From: Gammaproteobacteria bacterium
GTDB taxonomy: Bacteria; Pseudomonadota; Gammaproteobacteria; Nevskiales; Nevskiaceae
Assembly: GCA_022599775.1 (NCBI GenBank)
Contig: JAHZLQ010000007.1
Coordinates: forward strand, 38,933 to 102,932
Length of the DNA stretch: 64,000 nt
Direction of reading: 5' to 3'
Under the pieces are notes generated by a model that was not told the DNA's origin, ran no database searches, and was given only the letters and a program-made list of their open reading frames with translations. Shown here piece by piece: positions 15,653 through 24,408 of this stretch. Position 1 is the stretch's first letter. Each line of letters begins with the position of its first letter. The translations under genes were made by a program, and so were the position numbers.

Positions 15653-17599
15653 ATGACCATCCGCAGTCTCGACGACGTGCGCACCACCGAAGCCCGAAGC
15701 CTCGCCGACCAGCCCTTGCCGGCTTCGACCTACGAACTGCTGCGCAACAGCGCCAAAGCCTTCGGCGGCAAGCCGGCCCTGAGTTTCTTTCTCGAAGGCA
15801 AGCAGTACGAGCGTGCCCGCAGCTACAGCTATCGCGAGCTGTTCGAGCAGGTGACGCGTTGCGCCAATCTGTTCGGCCGACTTGGCGTGGGACGCGGCGA
15901 CGTCGTTGCCTACCTGCTGCCGAACCTTCCGGAAACGCACTTCGTCCTGTGGGGTGGGGAGGCCGCCGGCATCGCCTTCGCTGTCAATCCGCTGCTGGAA
16001 CCGGCGCAGGTTGCCGAGCTGCTCGATGCGGCCCAGGCCAAGGTGCTGGTCACCATCGCGCCGCTGCCGGTGCCGGGCGCGGACCTGTGGGACAAGCTCC
16101 TGCCATTCCTGCCGCGGGTTCGCTCGCTTCGGCACATTCTGCGGGTGGACTTGGCCGAACATCTGGACTTCAAGCGCAAGCTCGCGCTCAAGGCGCTGCG
16201 TTTGCGGGAAAAGCCGCCGCGGGCCGTAGGAGCCGCCGAAGTCCACGACTTTCACACCGAGCTGGCACGCGAATCCGGGAGTCGGCTGAATTCCGAGCGT
16301 CGCATTCGTGGCGACGAGATCGCCTCGTATTTCTGCACTGGCGGCACCACCGGCAGCCCCAAGATCGCGACCCGGACCCACCGCAACGAGATCGCGGATA
16401 CCTGGGCCACCGGCAGCGTCGTGGACGATGGTGTCGGACTCGGCAAGGTCGTCTACTGCGGCCTGCCGCTGTTCCACGTCAACGCGACCCTGGTGACCGG
16501 CCTGCTGCCGTTTCTGAAAGGGGCGCACGTTGTGCTCGGTTCGCCCCAGGGTTATCGCGGCGAGGGCGTGATCGAGAACTTCTGGAAGATCGTGCAGCAC
16601 TATCGCGTCAACTTCTTCAGCGGCGTGCCCACGCTGTATGCCGGGCTGCTGCAGGTACCGCTGGGCAAGGCCGACGTATCGAGTCTGGAGTTCGGCCTGT
16701 GCGGTGCCGCGCCGATGCCGCTGGAAGTGTTCCGGCGCTTCGAGCAGACCACCGGCATCCGCATCCTCGAAGGCTATGGTTTGACCGAAGGCACTTGCGT
16801 CAGTTCGGTCAATCCGCCCGAGGGTGAACGACGCATCGGCTCGATCGGCCTGCGGATTCCCCATCAGGACATGAAGGTGCTGATCCTCGACGACTCGGGC
16901 CGTTATCAGCGCGAGGCCGAGGTCGACGAACCGGGCGCGATCGCGATCGCCGGCCCCAATGTCTTCGCCGGCTACCTCGATCCGGCCCAGAACGCGCAGC
17001 TCTGGATCGACTGCGGAGACGAGCGGCGCTGGCTCAATACCGGCGATCTCGGCCGCCAGGACGCGGACGGTTACTTCTGGCTGACCGGCCGCAAGAAGGA
17101 GCTGATCATCCGCGGCGGGCACAACATCGATCCGGCCTCGATCGAGGAGCCGCTGCACCGGCATCCGCAGGTCGCGCTCGCCGCCGCGGTGGGCCGCCCC
17201 GACGCACACGCCGGCGAGCTGCCGGTGGCCTATGTGCAGCTCAAGCCCGGTGCCTCGGTCGACGAACAGGCCCTGCTGGCCTACACCGAGCGCGAGATCG
17301 GCGAACGCGCCGCGCGCCCCAAGGCGATCCATATCATCGACCCGATGCCGCTGACGCCGGTCGGCAAGATCTACAAGCCGGCGCTGAAGCTGCGCGAAGT
17401 CGAGAGTCTGGTCCGTGAAGAGCTGGCCGGCGTCGCCGGCTTGCAGGTCCAATCGCTGCAGGTGCGGCAGGACGGCCGTCGCGGTATCGTCGCCGAGGTG
17501 CGGGCGCGCGCGCCCGCCGCGACTGCGGAAGCGCTGCGGGCGAGCCTTGGCCGTTATGCCTTTGCAGTCGATCTGAACATGGAGACGGGCGCGGCCTGA
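15653..17599 (+). CDS. Acyl-CoA synthetase / AMP-dependent ligase
   Basis: The protein has 648 residues. The adenylate-forming motifs are in order: P-loop YFCTGGTTGSPK (about residue 225), GLTEGT (about 375), NTGDLGRQDADGYFWLTGRKKELIIRGG (about 460-490) and the C-terminal lysine motif TPVGKIYKPAL (about 565). It activates a carboxylic acid to acyl-AMP and then acyl-CoA in the cytoplasm; chain length or aromatic specificity is not visible. A C-terminal extension of about 70 residues follows the catalytic lysine region. ATG 15653 is preferred to TTG 15647. It lies between the catabolic block and the first envelope cassette and could feed imported acids into degradation. Confidence 0.88.
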   Translation: MTIRSLDDVRTTEARSLADQPLPASTYELLRNSAKAFGGKPALSFFLEGKQYERARSYSYRELFEQVTRCANLFGRLGVGRGDVVAYLLPNLPETHFVLWGGEAAGIAFAVNPLLEPAQVAELLDAAQAKVLVTIAPLPVPGADLWDKLLPFLPRVRSLRHILRVDLAEHLDFKRKLALKALRLREKPPRAVGAAEVHDFHTELARESGSRLNSERRIRGDEIASYFCTGGTTGSPKIATRTHRNEIADTWATGSVVDDGVGLGKVVYCGLPLFHVNATLVTGLLPFLKGAHVVLGSPQGYRGEGVIENFWKIVQHYRVNFFSGVPTLYAGLLQVPLGKADVSSLEFGLCGAAPMPLEVFRRFEQTTGIRILEGYGLTEGTCVSSVNPPEGERRIGSIGLRIPHQDMKVLILDDSGRYQREAEVDEPGAIAIAGPNVFAGYLDPAQNAQLWIDCGDERRWLNTGDLGRQDADGYFWLTGRKKELIIRGGHNIDPASIEEPLHRHPQVALAAAVGRPDAHAGELPVAYVQLKPGASVDEQALLAYTEREIGERAARPKAIHIIDPMPLTPVGKIYKPALKLREVESLVREELAGVAGLQVQSLQVRQDGRRGIVAEVRARAPAATAEALRASLGRYAFAVDLNMETGAA

Positions 17600-17717
17600 T
17601 GAGGCACGGCAATGGTTCGGGTCCCTTCGGCAAAGCGGGTTTTCGTGCTGGCAGGTTCGGTGCATGAATTCAGCCGCCGCTAGTCACTCTGTGCCGTCCA
17701 TTCGCTGGAGCGTTTCG

Positions 17718-19034
17718 ATGCTGGTAGAAGCCCGTCTGCTCGTCCTCGTGATGGTCGTCGGATCGCTGATGCTCGGTGCCTGCGGCGCGCCGGAAACACC
17801 GATCGATCCCGCAGAGGCGGTCGAGGGTTGCTTCTGGGTGGGGCCCTATACGCTCGAACGCGAGCAGACCAATACCGCGTTCCCCGACAGCGGAGCCACC
17901 TATTGGTCCGCCCGGTTCACCGTGCCCGATGGCGCGAGGCTGCGGCTGCGAGGCCGCTATCCACATGCGCGCTACATGTCGTTCGTGAGCTACAACAGTC
18001 TCAAATCGCCCACCGACTCGATCTACGATACGCAGATCTCCCCGGAGACTGACCATCTCAACCCGTTCCGTCCCGGCGTGCGCCGCGACGTGGAGTCACG
18101 CGCCTACGGGCTCGATGTGCTGCCCCAATCACCCCCCGACGGCGCGCGCGCAGAGAACACGATCTATGCCGACCCGCGTTTCGACGGCCAGGTTTCGCTG
18201 TTCTACCGGGTCTATGTGCCGGATCAGGGCCTCGACGCGACCGGTGGAACCGGGCTGCCGGACGTGGAGCTGGTTCAGGCGGACGGCTCGGTGCTGCATG
18301 GACAGCCGGCCTGCGATGCGCTGCAGGTGGATCGGCACTTGCTGGTGAGCTCGTCCGGCCGACGCTGGGTCTATACCATGGCGCGCGAACAGCCGTGGCG
18401 GGCCGAGACCTTTCCTGCGCAATCGCGGCCGGAATGGCGCGCGTTCTACAACGCCTTCTACTTCCAGCGCTGCACCTATCTGGGCTGGTGCGGGGGGCAA
18501 CCCGAGCGCAGCGGCGGGGTCTTCAGCAATCCGCAGAACGGTTATCTGACGCTGATGGCAAATCGGCGATTCGGGCCGTTGCTGGTGCTGGAAGGACGCA
18601 TGCCGGACACGCCCCGAACCCGGGATGGCGCGCCGTTGATGATGCCGGCGCAGCTGCGTTACTGGTCCCTGTGCACCAATGAAACCTTCACTCAGAAGGT
18701 GACCGACTGCCTCTACGACGAGCAGGTGCCTCTGGATCAGACCGGCAGCTACATCATTGTCGCCTCCCGCGCGGAAGACCGCCCCGACAACGCCCGCCCC
18801 GAGTGCGGAATCGCGTGGCTGGAATGGCCTGCTGCCGGCGACGGTGCGGGGCACCCGGACGACATGCTGGTGTTGCTGCGCAACATGCTGCCGTCGCCGG
18901 ACTTCGAGCATGCCGTCCAAGCCACCCAGACCCCCGGCGATGCGCGCAAACATATGCAGGCCTATCTTCCGGAACCCCGGTACATGAACAGCAGCGAGTT
19001 CGCCCTGCTGGGCTGCGACGCGCAGACGCAGTGA
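17718..19034 (+). CDS. Eight-cysteine exported lipoprotein, paralogue of 27990-29330
   Basis: The product has 438 residues from ATG 17718, which gives a compact lipoprotein signal (LLVLVMVVGSLMLGAC, acylated Cys22). An earlier ATG at 17664 would add 18 residues. The mature protein shares landmarks along its length with the lipoprotein at 27990: CFWxGPY near the N-terminus, a CGGQP motif mid-protein, RYWSLC, CLYDE and RPDNARxECGxxWLEW. Besides the lipid-anchor cysteine, eight cysteines are conserved between the two copies, suggesting up to four disulfides in the periplasm or at the surface. I recognise no named family. It precedes the phospholipase-like/DUF1302 fusion, with a 243-base gap containing an AT-rich leader. 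Confidence 0.7.
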   Translation: MLVEARLLVLVMVVGSLMLGACGAPETPIDPAEAVEGCFWVGPYTLEREQTNTAFPDSGATYWSARFTVPDGARLRLRGRYPHARYMSFVSYNSLKSPTDSIYDTQISPETDHLNPFRPGVRRDVESRAYGLDVLPQSPPDGARAENTIYADPRFDGQVSLFYRVYVPDQGLDATGGTGLPDVELVQADGSVLHGQPACDALQVDRHLLVSSSGRRWVYTMAREQPWRAETFPAQSRPEWRAFYNAFYFQRCTYLGWCGGQPERSGGVFSNPQNGYLTLMANRRFGPLLVLEGRMPDTPRTRDGAPLMMPAQLRYWSLCTNETFTQKVTDCLYDEQVPLDQTGSYIIVASRAEDRPDNARPECGIAWLEWPAAGDGAGHPDDMLVLLRNMLPSPDFEHAVQATQTPGDARKHMQAYLPEPRYMNSSEFALLGCDAQTQ

Positions 19035-19277
19035 ACGAGGTCGCATAGGCTCGTCTGCGGCGGGCGCCTGATCATGGCGCATCGCCAAGCGCACTTGACT
19101 CAAAAGTCAGAACCCAGCGCAAGGCCGGGCTTGTCGGTGGGTTCATGGGCCGAAATCATATTGGGTAATCCCCCGGGTCTTTAACATTTCTTACATTTGA
19201 CGCGACAAGACCGGCATTGACAGCCCGGCAGCATTAATTAAACTCCAAAGAATAATATTATAAGGAGGAGAGCGCCG

Positions 19278-22200
19278 ATGCCTTTGGCCTCGATGCGCAT
19301 GATCGCCCCGAGCTGCTGCACCGGCGCGGTCGCGAGTCTTTTGCTGTTGCCCGCAAGCGCAGTGTTCGCGTTCGCAGAAGACGTCTGCCCCGGTGGCGCC
19401 GATGGTTGGCAGACCTGCACGCGGGCGATGTGCGATCCGCACGACCCGAACTTGGTCTGTGAGTCCCTGGCCTTCGTCACCACCTTCGCCTCGCAGGCGC
19501 GCGCCATTGCCGGATCGGGTGGATCGCGCAGCACCGTGCATTTCGACGCCACTTACTACCTCGCGCAGGCAGCGGGGTTTTCTCCGCTGGATGCGCTGGT
19601 CGTGGCGCAGTACGACCAGGCACTGGATACCTCAAGTTTCACGATGCGGGGAGAGGACGGTGCGCTGCCGGTCGATCCCGCCGCCTGCAACAGCCCCGAA
19701 GGGCCCCCTGAATGCATGCTGCACTCGGCGTCCCTCGGCGGCCTGGACCGCAACGACTTTGCCGGCGGCGGCGTGTTCTTTCACTTCATGGCACCGCCGG
19801 CAGGCGTCGAGGTGGATGGCCGCGCGCCGGCCGTCGACGATTCCGAACTTGAGCCGTTTCTGAACCATGTCCATCGCTGGGCATGGGGGCAGGGCCCACT
19901 CTGCGTTGGTGGCTTTACGGACGTGCTCGCGCAGACCTGCTACCGATCCGCCACACGACCCGACAATCTGTTCGTCGGCCGTATTCCCTTCGTGAGCGAA
20001 CTCGGGTTCATCGGCAATGTCGACTGGACCGGCGAGATCGAGGAACAGCGGATCGCCGAAGATTCCGTCACCGGTGAACAGCAGCCGGCATCGGCCCTGG
20101 ATGCCCAGTTCGGCGTCGCGACGGCGCCGCTGGTGCGGCTTGGCATCTACCTGCACGTCCTTCAGGACCGGATATCACACCGGCTTTGCGTTGATGCCTC
20201 GCAGCTGATCGGTCCGCGGCCGGCCGATGCGGGTCCGGTACTGCTCAACCCGATTCCGTTCGTCGTTTACGAGTTGCTGATCAATATTGCCGATCTTTCA
20301 AAGGCGCTCGAACAGTTCGCCAGCGCCGCGGTGCTGGCGGATCCGGAATTCATGTTCGTGTTCGATCAGGCCGAGTGCGATCAGCCCGCGCATGCATCGC
20401 GCCACGCCTACGAGACCGGGTACGCGCAGGCGACGCTTCCGCCGGAGCAGCAGAACACCCGCCCGGCGCTCATCGAGACATTGCGTGCGCTTGAGGCGTT
20501 TGCCCGGTTCTATGGAATGCCGAATGCGCGGAGCCTCGACGACGTCGAACGCGCACGTATCGCCGATGCGATGCTGCCCGTTCTGGAAACGCGCGAAGCC
20601 GCTGCGCGGGTGGCTGCCTTCGGTCCCTTGGCGGAATCGGAAGGCTGGCTGCCCTTGCCCTTGCACGACGGGCTGGATTTTCGGACCTGGGAAAAGAACG
20701 CGGGTGAGCCGGCGTTCGCGACGACCGCGGACTCCGGCACCGGCGGAGGTGTCTGGCAGGGAGGAGCTTTCATGTTCGCGTTACTGCTTCGATGGTGCTT
20801 GCGTCGTCGGCGTCGCGTACTGGGTTTGATCGGGATCGCCGCCGGCATCGCGGCGACGCCGGCCATGGCCCTCGATTACGAACTTGGCCCGATATCGTTC
20901 AACGCGCAGTTCAAGGCATCCACCGGGGCGGCCTGGCGTCTGCAGGACCCGGATACCCGTTTCATCGTCAAGACCAATATCGAAGGCCAGCAGAACCTGT
21001 GCGCTCCGGATGCCTGCATCTCGTTCACCGGCGATCCCGAGCCCAACCAGCGCCTCGTCGACGCCGAGGGCGGTTACTTCATCCTCAATGGCGACGACGG
21101 CAACCTCAACTACGACAAGGGCGACGTCACTTATGCGACGACGCGCTTCGTGCCGACGCTGACCGCGAGTTGGGGCGACTGGCAGTTCAAGACCAGCGCG
21201 CTGGCCTACTATGACTGGGCCAACGTCGATTTCGACGAGCGTCATCCCAATACGATCTACCAGTCGCCGACCTCGCCCCGACCGCAGGATTACGAAGACG
21301 AGTACGCGCTCGGCGCGGAACCGCGCGAATGGGTGCTGTCCGGTTACGTGCCGGTGTTCGATGACGAGTGGTTGGTCTCGATCGGCGCCCAGACGGTGCG
21401 CTGGGGCGAGGCCAATACCCTGCTGTTCAACACGCTCAACATGATCAATCCGCTGGATGCGCGGGTCGCACGCATGCCCGGCGCCGAGTTGTCCGAGATC
21501 CAGGCGCCGCTGCCGATGGTGCTGCTGTCCGGCCCGTTGTTCGGCAACTGGTCGGCGGACCTGATCTGGATGTTCGATTGGGACCCGGTGCGCATCGATA
21601 CGCCCGGCTCGTTCATGTCGACCAGCGACGTCGCCGGTGGCGGCGACTATGCGGTGTCCGGGCTCGGCCAGTTTTCGGAAGATCCGAACGGTGAATTCCG
21701 TTTCCCGTTTCCGGCCTCGCTGGCCACCGACACCTCGGCCACGGTCGATGTACTCGACGAGAAGTACGGCTACCCCGACGACGGCAACGAGTTCGGCCTG
21801 CGTCTCAACTACTTCGCCGAAAACCTGCTGAGCGGCACGGAGTTCAGCTTCTACTACCTGCGGTATCACTCGCGTCTTCCATATGCCTCCGTGATCGCCG
21901 CCGAGGAATCCTGCGCACGCGATTCCGACAATGCCCTGGCGGCGCTGGCAGACTGCCGCGGCTTCTCCGGCACTCTGGACACGCTGATACCCGGCGAAGG
22001 CCTGGAGCCGATCCCGATCGATACTCTGGACATCTTTCTGGACTACCCGGAAAAGCTGCAGCTCGGCGGCCTGAGCGTGAGCACCAACATCGGCAAATGG
22101 GCGGTCGGCGGCGAGCTGGCCTATCACCACAATCTGCCTTTGCAGGTGCAGATCGTCGATGTGGTCTTTGCCGGCCTGCAGCCGGCGTTTCCGCGCCAGG

Positions 22201-22958
22201 ACCTTCTGATCGGCGTGGAAACCCTGGAGCAGCTGCTGGACGACTATCCCGTGGTCGGTCCAGTCAGTGGCGAGCTCGTCGACCTGATCAACCTGCTGTC
22301 CAATGACGCCCTGCCGACCTTGACCATACCCGGATCGCGCACCGCGGTGCCCGACTTCCTGTCGGGATACCGAGGTGAGGACATCCAGCCGCGCCAGACC
22401 GTTCACGGCTACGAACAATTCAAGGTCTTGCAGCTGGCCATCAATGGTCTGCGCTCGCTGGAAAGCCGCTGGATTGGCGCGGACCAACTGTTGCTGCTGG
22501 GCGAGGTGGGCATCACCCACGTGATCGGTTTGCCCGAATTGTCGGAACTGCAGCTCGATGGCGGTGCCGACAACACGCACGCCAGTCCCGGTGCCGACGG
22601 CACCGGCAACGGCGGCGTTCCGAACCCCAACAGCTTCAATCCGACGCAGCAGACCGACCGCTTCGCCACGGCGACGTCCTGGGGCTATCGCCTGTTGCTG
22701 CGCGCCAACTACTCGAACCTGATCGGCAACATCGGCGTCAATCCCACCGTGTTGTTTCAGCACGATGTCGGCGGCACCTCACCGTTCCCGATGCAGAACT
22801 TCGTCGAGGGACGCATGAGCGTGCTGACCCAGATCGATTTCGAAGTCACGCGCGGTCTGCGCTTCCAGCTCAACTACCAGGGCTATTTCGGCGGTGGCAA
22901 CCGCAACATCCAGATCGACCGCGACAGTGCCGGTGTCGCCGTGATCGCAGAATTCTGA
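19278..22958 (+). CDS. Fused secreted phospholipase C-like protein and DUF1302 outer-membrane protein
   Basis: One uninterrupted frame of 1226 codons follows a strong AAGGAGG site. Residues 1-33 are a signal peptide ending around FAFAED. Residues 34-480 match the separate protein at 30953-32446, including VHFDATYYLAQAAGF, NDFAGGGVFFHFM and LGIYLHVLQDRISH, whose H-x3-D-x3-H spacing resembles zinc-dependent phospholipase C/S1-P1 nucleases. A Gly-rich, hydrophobic, Arg-cluster segment (about 480-513) resembles a GlyGly-CTERM sorting tail. From Met499 a second signal peptide leads into a DUF1302 barrel (LDYELGPISFN onward, about 700 residues, ending in a terminal Phe). DUF1302 proteins normally stand alone. 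Whether one fused protein or two products are made is open. DUF1329 follows 13 bases later. Confidence 0.65.
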   Translation: MPLASMRMIAPSCCTGAVASLLLLPASAVFAFAEDVCPGGADGWQTCTRAMCDPHDPNLVCESLAFVTTFASQARAIAGSGGSRSTVHFDATYYLAQAAGFSPLDALVVAQYDQALDTSSFTMRGEDGALPVDPAACNSPEGPPECMLHSASLGGLDRNDFAGGGVFFHFMAPPAGVEVDGRAPAVDDSELEPFLNHVHRWAWGQGPLCVGGFTDVLAQTCYRSATRPDNLFVGRIPFVSELGFIGNVDWTGEIEEQRIAEDSVTGEQQPASALDAQFGVATAPLVRLGIYLHVLQDRISHRLCVDASQLIGPRPADAGPVLLNPIPFVVYELLINIADLSKALEQFASAAVLADPEFMFVFDQAECDQPAHASRHAYETGYAQATLPPEQQNTRPALIETLRALEAFARFYGMPNARSLDDVERARIADAMLPVLETREAAARVAAFGPLAESEGWLPLPLHDGLDFRTWEKNAGEPAFATTADSGTGGGVWQGGAFMFALLLRWCLRRRRRVLGLIGIAAGIAATPAMALDYELGPISFNAQFKASTGAAWRLQDPDTRFIVKTNIEGQQNLCAPDACISFTGDPEPNQRLVDAEGGYFILNGDDGNLNYDKGDVTYATTRFVPTLTASWGDWQFKTSALAYYDWANVDFDERHPNTIYQSPTSPRPQDYEDEYALGAEPREWVLSGYVPVFDDEWLVSIGAQTVRWGEANTLLFNTLNMINPLDARVARMPGAELSEIQAPLPMVLLSGPLFGNWSADLIWMFDWDPVRIDTPGSFMSTSDVAGGGDYAVSGLGQFSEDPNGEFRFPFPASLATDTSATVDVLDEKYGYPDDGNEFGLRLNYFAENLLSGTEFSFYYLRYHSRLPYASVIAAEESCARDSDNALAALADCRGFSGTLDTLIPGEGLEPIPIDTLDIFLDYPEKLQLGGLSVSTNIGKWAVGGELAYHHNLPLQVQIVDVVFAGLQPAFPRQDLLIGVETLEQLLDDYPVVGPVSGELVDLINLLSNDALPTLTIPGSRTAVPDFLSGYRGEDIQPRQTVHGYEQFKVLQLAINGLRSLESRWIGADQLLLLGEVGITHVIGLPELSELQLDGGADNTHASPGADGTGNGGVPNPNSFNPTQQTDRFATATSWGYRLLLRANYSNLIGNIGVNPTVLFQHDVGGTSPFPMQNFVEGRMSVLTQIDFEVTRGLRFQLNYQGYFGGGNRNIQIDRDSAGVAVIAEF
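20758..20774 (+). promoter_or_regulatory. Internal ribosome-binding site and ATG for a separate DUF1302 product
   Basis: AGGGAGGAG (20758-20766) lies five bases before ATG 20772, inside the long frame. From this ATG the product has a signal peptide of its own: a long basic n-region with five arginines, the core VLGLIGIAAGIAAT and a PAMA cleavage site. The frame therefore may encode two proteins, with the DUF1302 porin (728 residues) translated from here. Confidence 0.55.
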
Positions 22959-22971
22959 ACGAGGATCTTCC

Positions 22972-24381
22972 ATGCCGACCCCAGCTCATATGACCGCGAT
23001 CGTTTGCCTCACCGCGAGCGGACTGTTCTCGACGTGGCCGGCCCTAGCCGGCGTGTCCGCCGAAGAGGCCGCCCGGCTCGGCAAGGATCTGACCAAGGTG
23101 GGCGCGATTGCCGCCGGCAACGAGGATGGCACCGTGCCCGAATGGCGCGGCCCGGCCTTCTATTCCGAGGAACAGCGCAACTACACCCTGGAGCAGCTGG
23201 AGGACATCCGCCAGAACCGGCCCAAGGAACTGGAGGATTCCTTCAATCGCCAGTACTCGGAATTCGCCGAGCCGCTGTACACCGTGACCAAGGCCAACAT
23301 GGCGCAGTACGCGGACCAGCTCAGCGAGGGTCACAAGGCCTTGCTGGAGCGTTACCCGGACTACAAGATGATCGTGTATCCGACTGCACGCAGCGCCTTC
23401 TGGCCAGACTTCATCGAGGACGCGACGGTCGCCAACGCGCAGCGCGCCTCGCTGGAAGGCAGCGACCTGCTCAAGGGCGCCAAGCTCGGGTTCCCGTTTC
23501 CGATTCCGAAATCGGGGGCGGAGGTGATGTGGAACCACAAGCTGCGCTATCGCGGCACTGCGGCGCGGCGCTACAACAACCAGGCGATCGTGCGGCCCGA
23601 CGGCGATGTACTGATGACCAAGATCGTCGAGGACGTGAAGTTCAAGTACGCCAATCCGGACGAGCCCGATACCAAGGGCCTGTTCGCCTTCTATCTGTCC
23701 ACCGTCGAATCGCCGGCGCGGCTGGCCGGGCAGATCACGCTGGTGCATGAAGTTGCCGACATTTCCGAGGGCGGGCGCCTCGCCTGGATCTTCACGCCGG
23801 GCCTGGGCCGCGTGATCCGCGCGCCGGACGTGGGCTACGACAATCCGGCGCCGGGGACCGACGGCGAGCAGTTCACCGACCAGGTCGATGTCTTCAACGG
23901 TTCGATGGACCGCTATACCTGGAACCTGGTCGGCCGCAAGGAGATCCTGATCCCGTACAACGCCTATCTGCTCAACAGCCCGCGCAACAAGTACAAGGAT
24001 CTGCTGACGCCGCTGCACCTGAACCAGGACTATGCGCGCTACGAGCTGCACCGGGTCTGGATCGTGGACGCAGAACTCAAGTCCGGCACCCGCCATCAGT
24101 TCAAGAAGCGGCGCTTCTATGTGGACGAAGACGCCTGGTCGATCGCGATCGTGGACTGCTACGACAACCGCGACCAATTGTGGAAGGTGCAGGAGGCGCA
24201 TCAGCTGACCGCACCGTTCATTCCCACCACCAACGGCGCGCCCGAGGTGATCTACGACCTGCAGAGCAAACGCTACTTCGTCTCGGCCCTGTCGATGGAG
24301 GAAAAGCTGCCGGACTTCGAAATCGAGTTCAAGGACAGCTACTTCGATCCGTCAGCGCTCAAGCGGCGCGCGCGGCGATAG
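22972..24381 (+). CDS. DUF1329 outer-membrane lipid-handling protein
   Basis: The protein has 469 residues with an N-terminal signal peptide ending near the ALAGVSAEEA stretch. The mature region shows family features: GKDLTKVGAIAAGNEDGTVPEW at the start, MVYPTARS-like and YFVSALSMEEK segments, and a large beta-rich body. DUF1329 proteins are thought to have a LolB-like fold and almost always pair with DUF1302, as here (13-base gap). They occur in lipid- or steroid-degrading proteobacteria, and transport or handling of hydrophobic compounds at the outer membrane is the usual proposal. The start is ATG 22972 with an upstream GAGGA. It converges with the GST gene after 27 bases. Confidence 0.85.
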   Translation: MPTPAHMTAIVCLTASGLFSTWPALAGVSAEEAARLGKDLTKVGAIAAGNEDGTVPEWRGPAFYSEEQRNYTLEQLEDIRQNRPKELEDSFNRQYSEFAEPLYTVTKANMAQYADQLSEGHKALLERYPDYKMIVYPTARSAFWPDFIEDATVANAQRASLEGSDLLKGAKLGFPFPIPKSGAEVMWNHKLRYRGTAARRYNNQAIVRPDGDVLMTKIVEDVKFKYANPDEPDTKGLFAFYLSTVESPARLAGQITLVHEVADISEGGRLAWIFTPGLGRVIRAPDVGYDNPAPGTDGEQFTDQVDVFNGSMDRYTWNLVGRKEILIPYNAYLLNSPRNKYKDLLTPLHLNQDYARYELHRVWIVDAELKSGTRHQFKKRRFYVDEDAWSIAIVDCYDNRDQLWKVQEAHQLTAPFIPTTNGAPEVIYDLQSKRYFVSALSMEEKLPDFEIEFKDSYFDPSALKRRARR

Positions 24382-24408
24382 CTCGAACGGTGTGGCGGCG
24401 CGCTGCGC

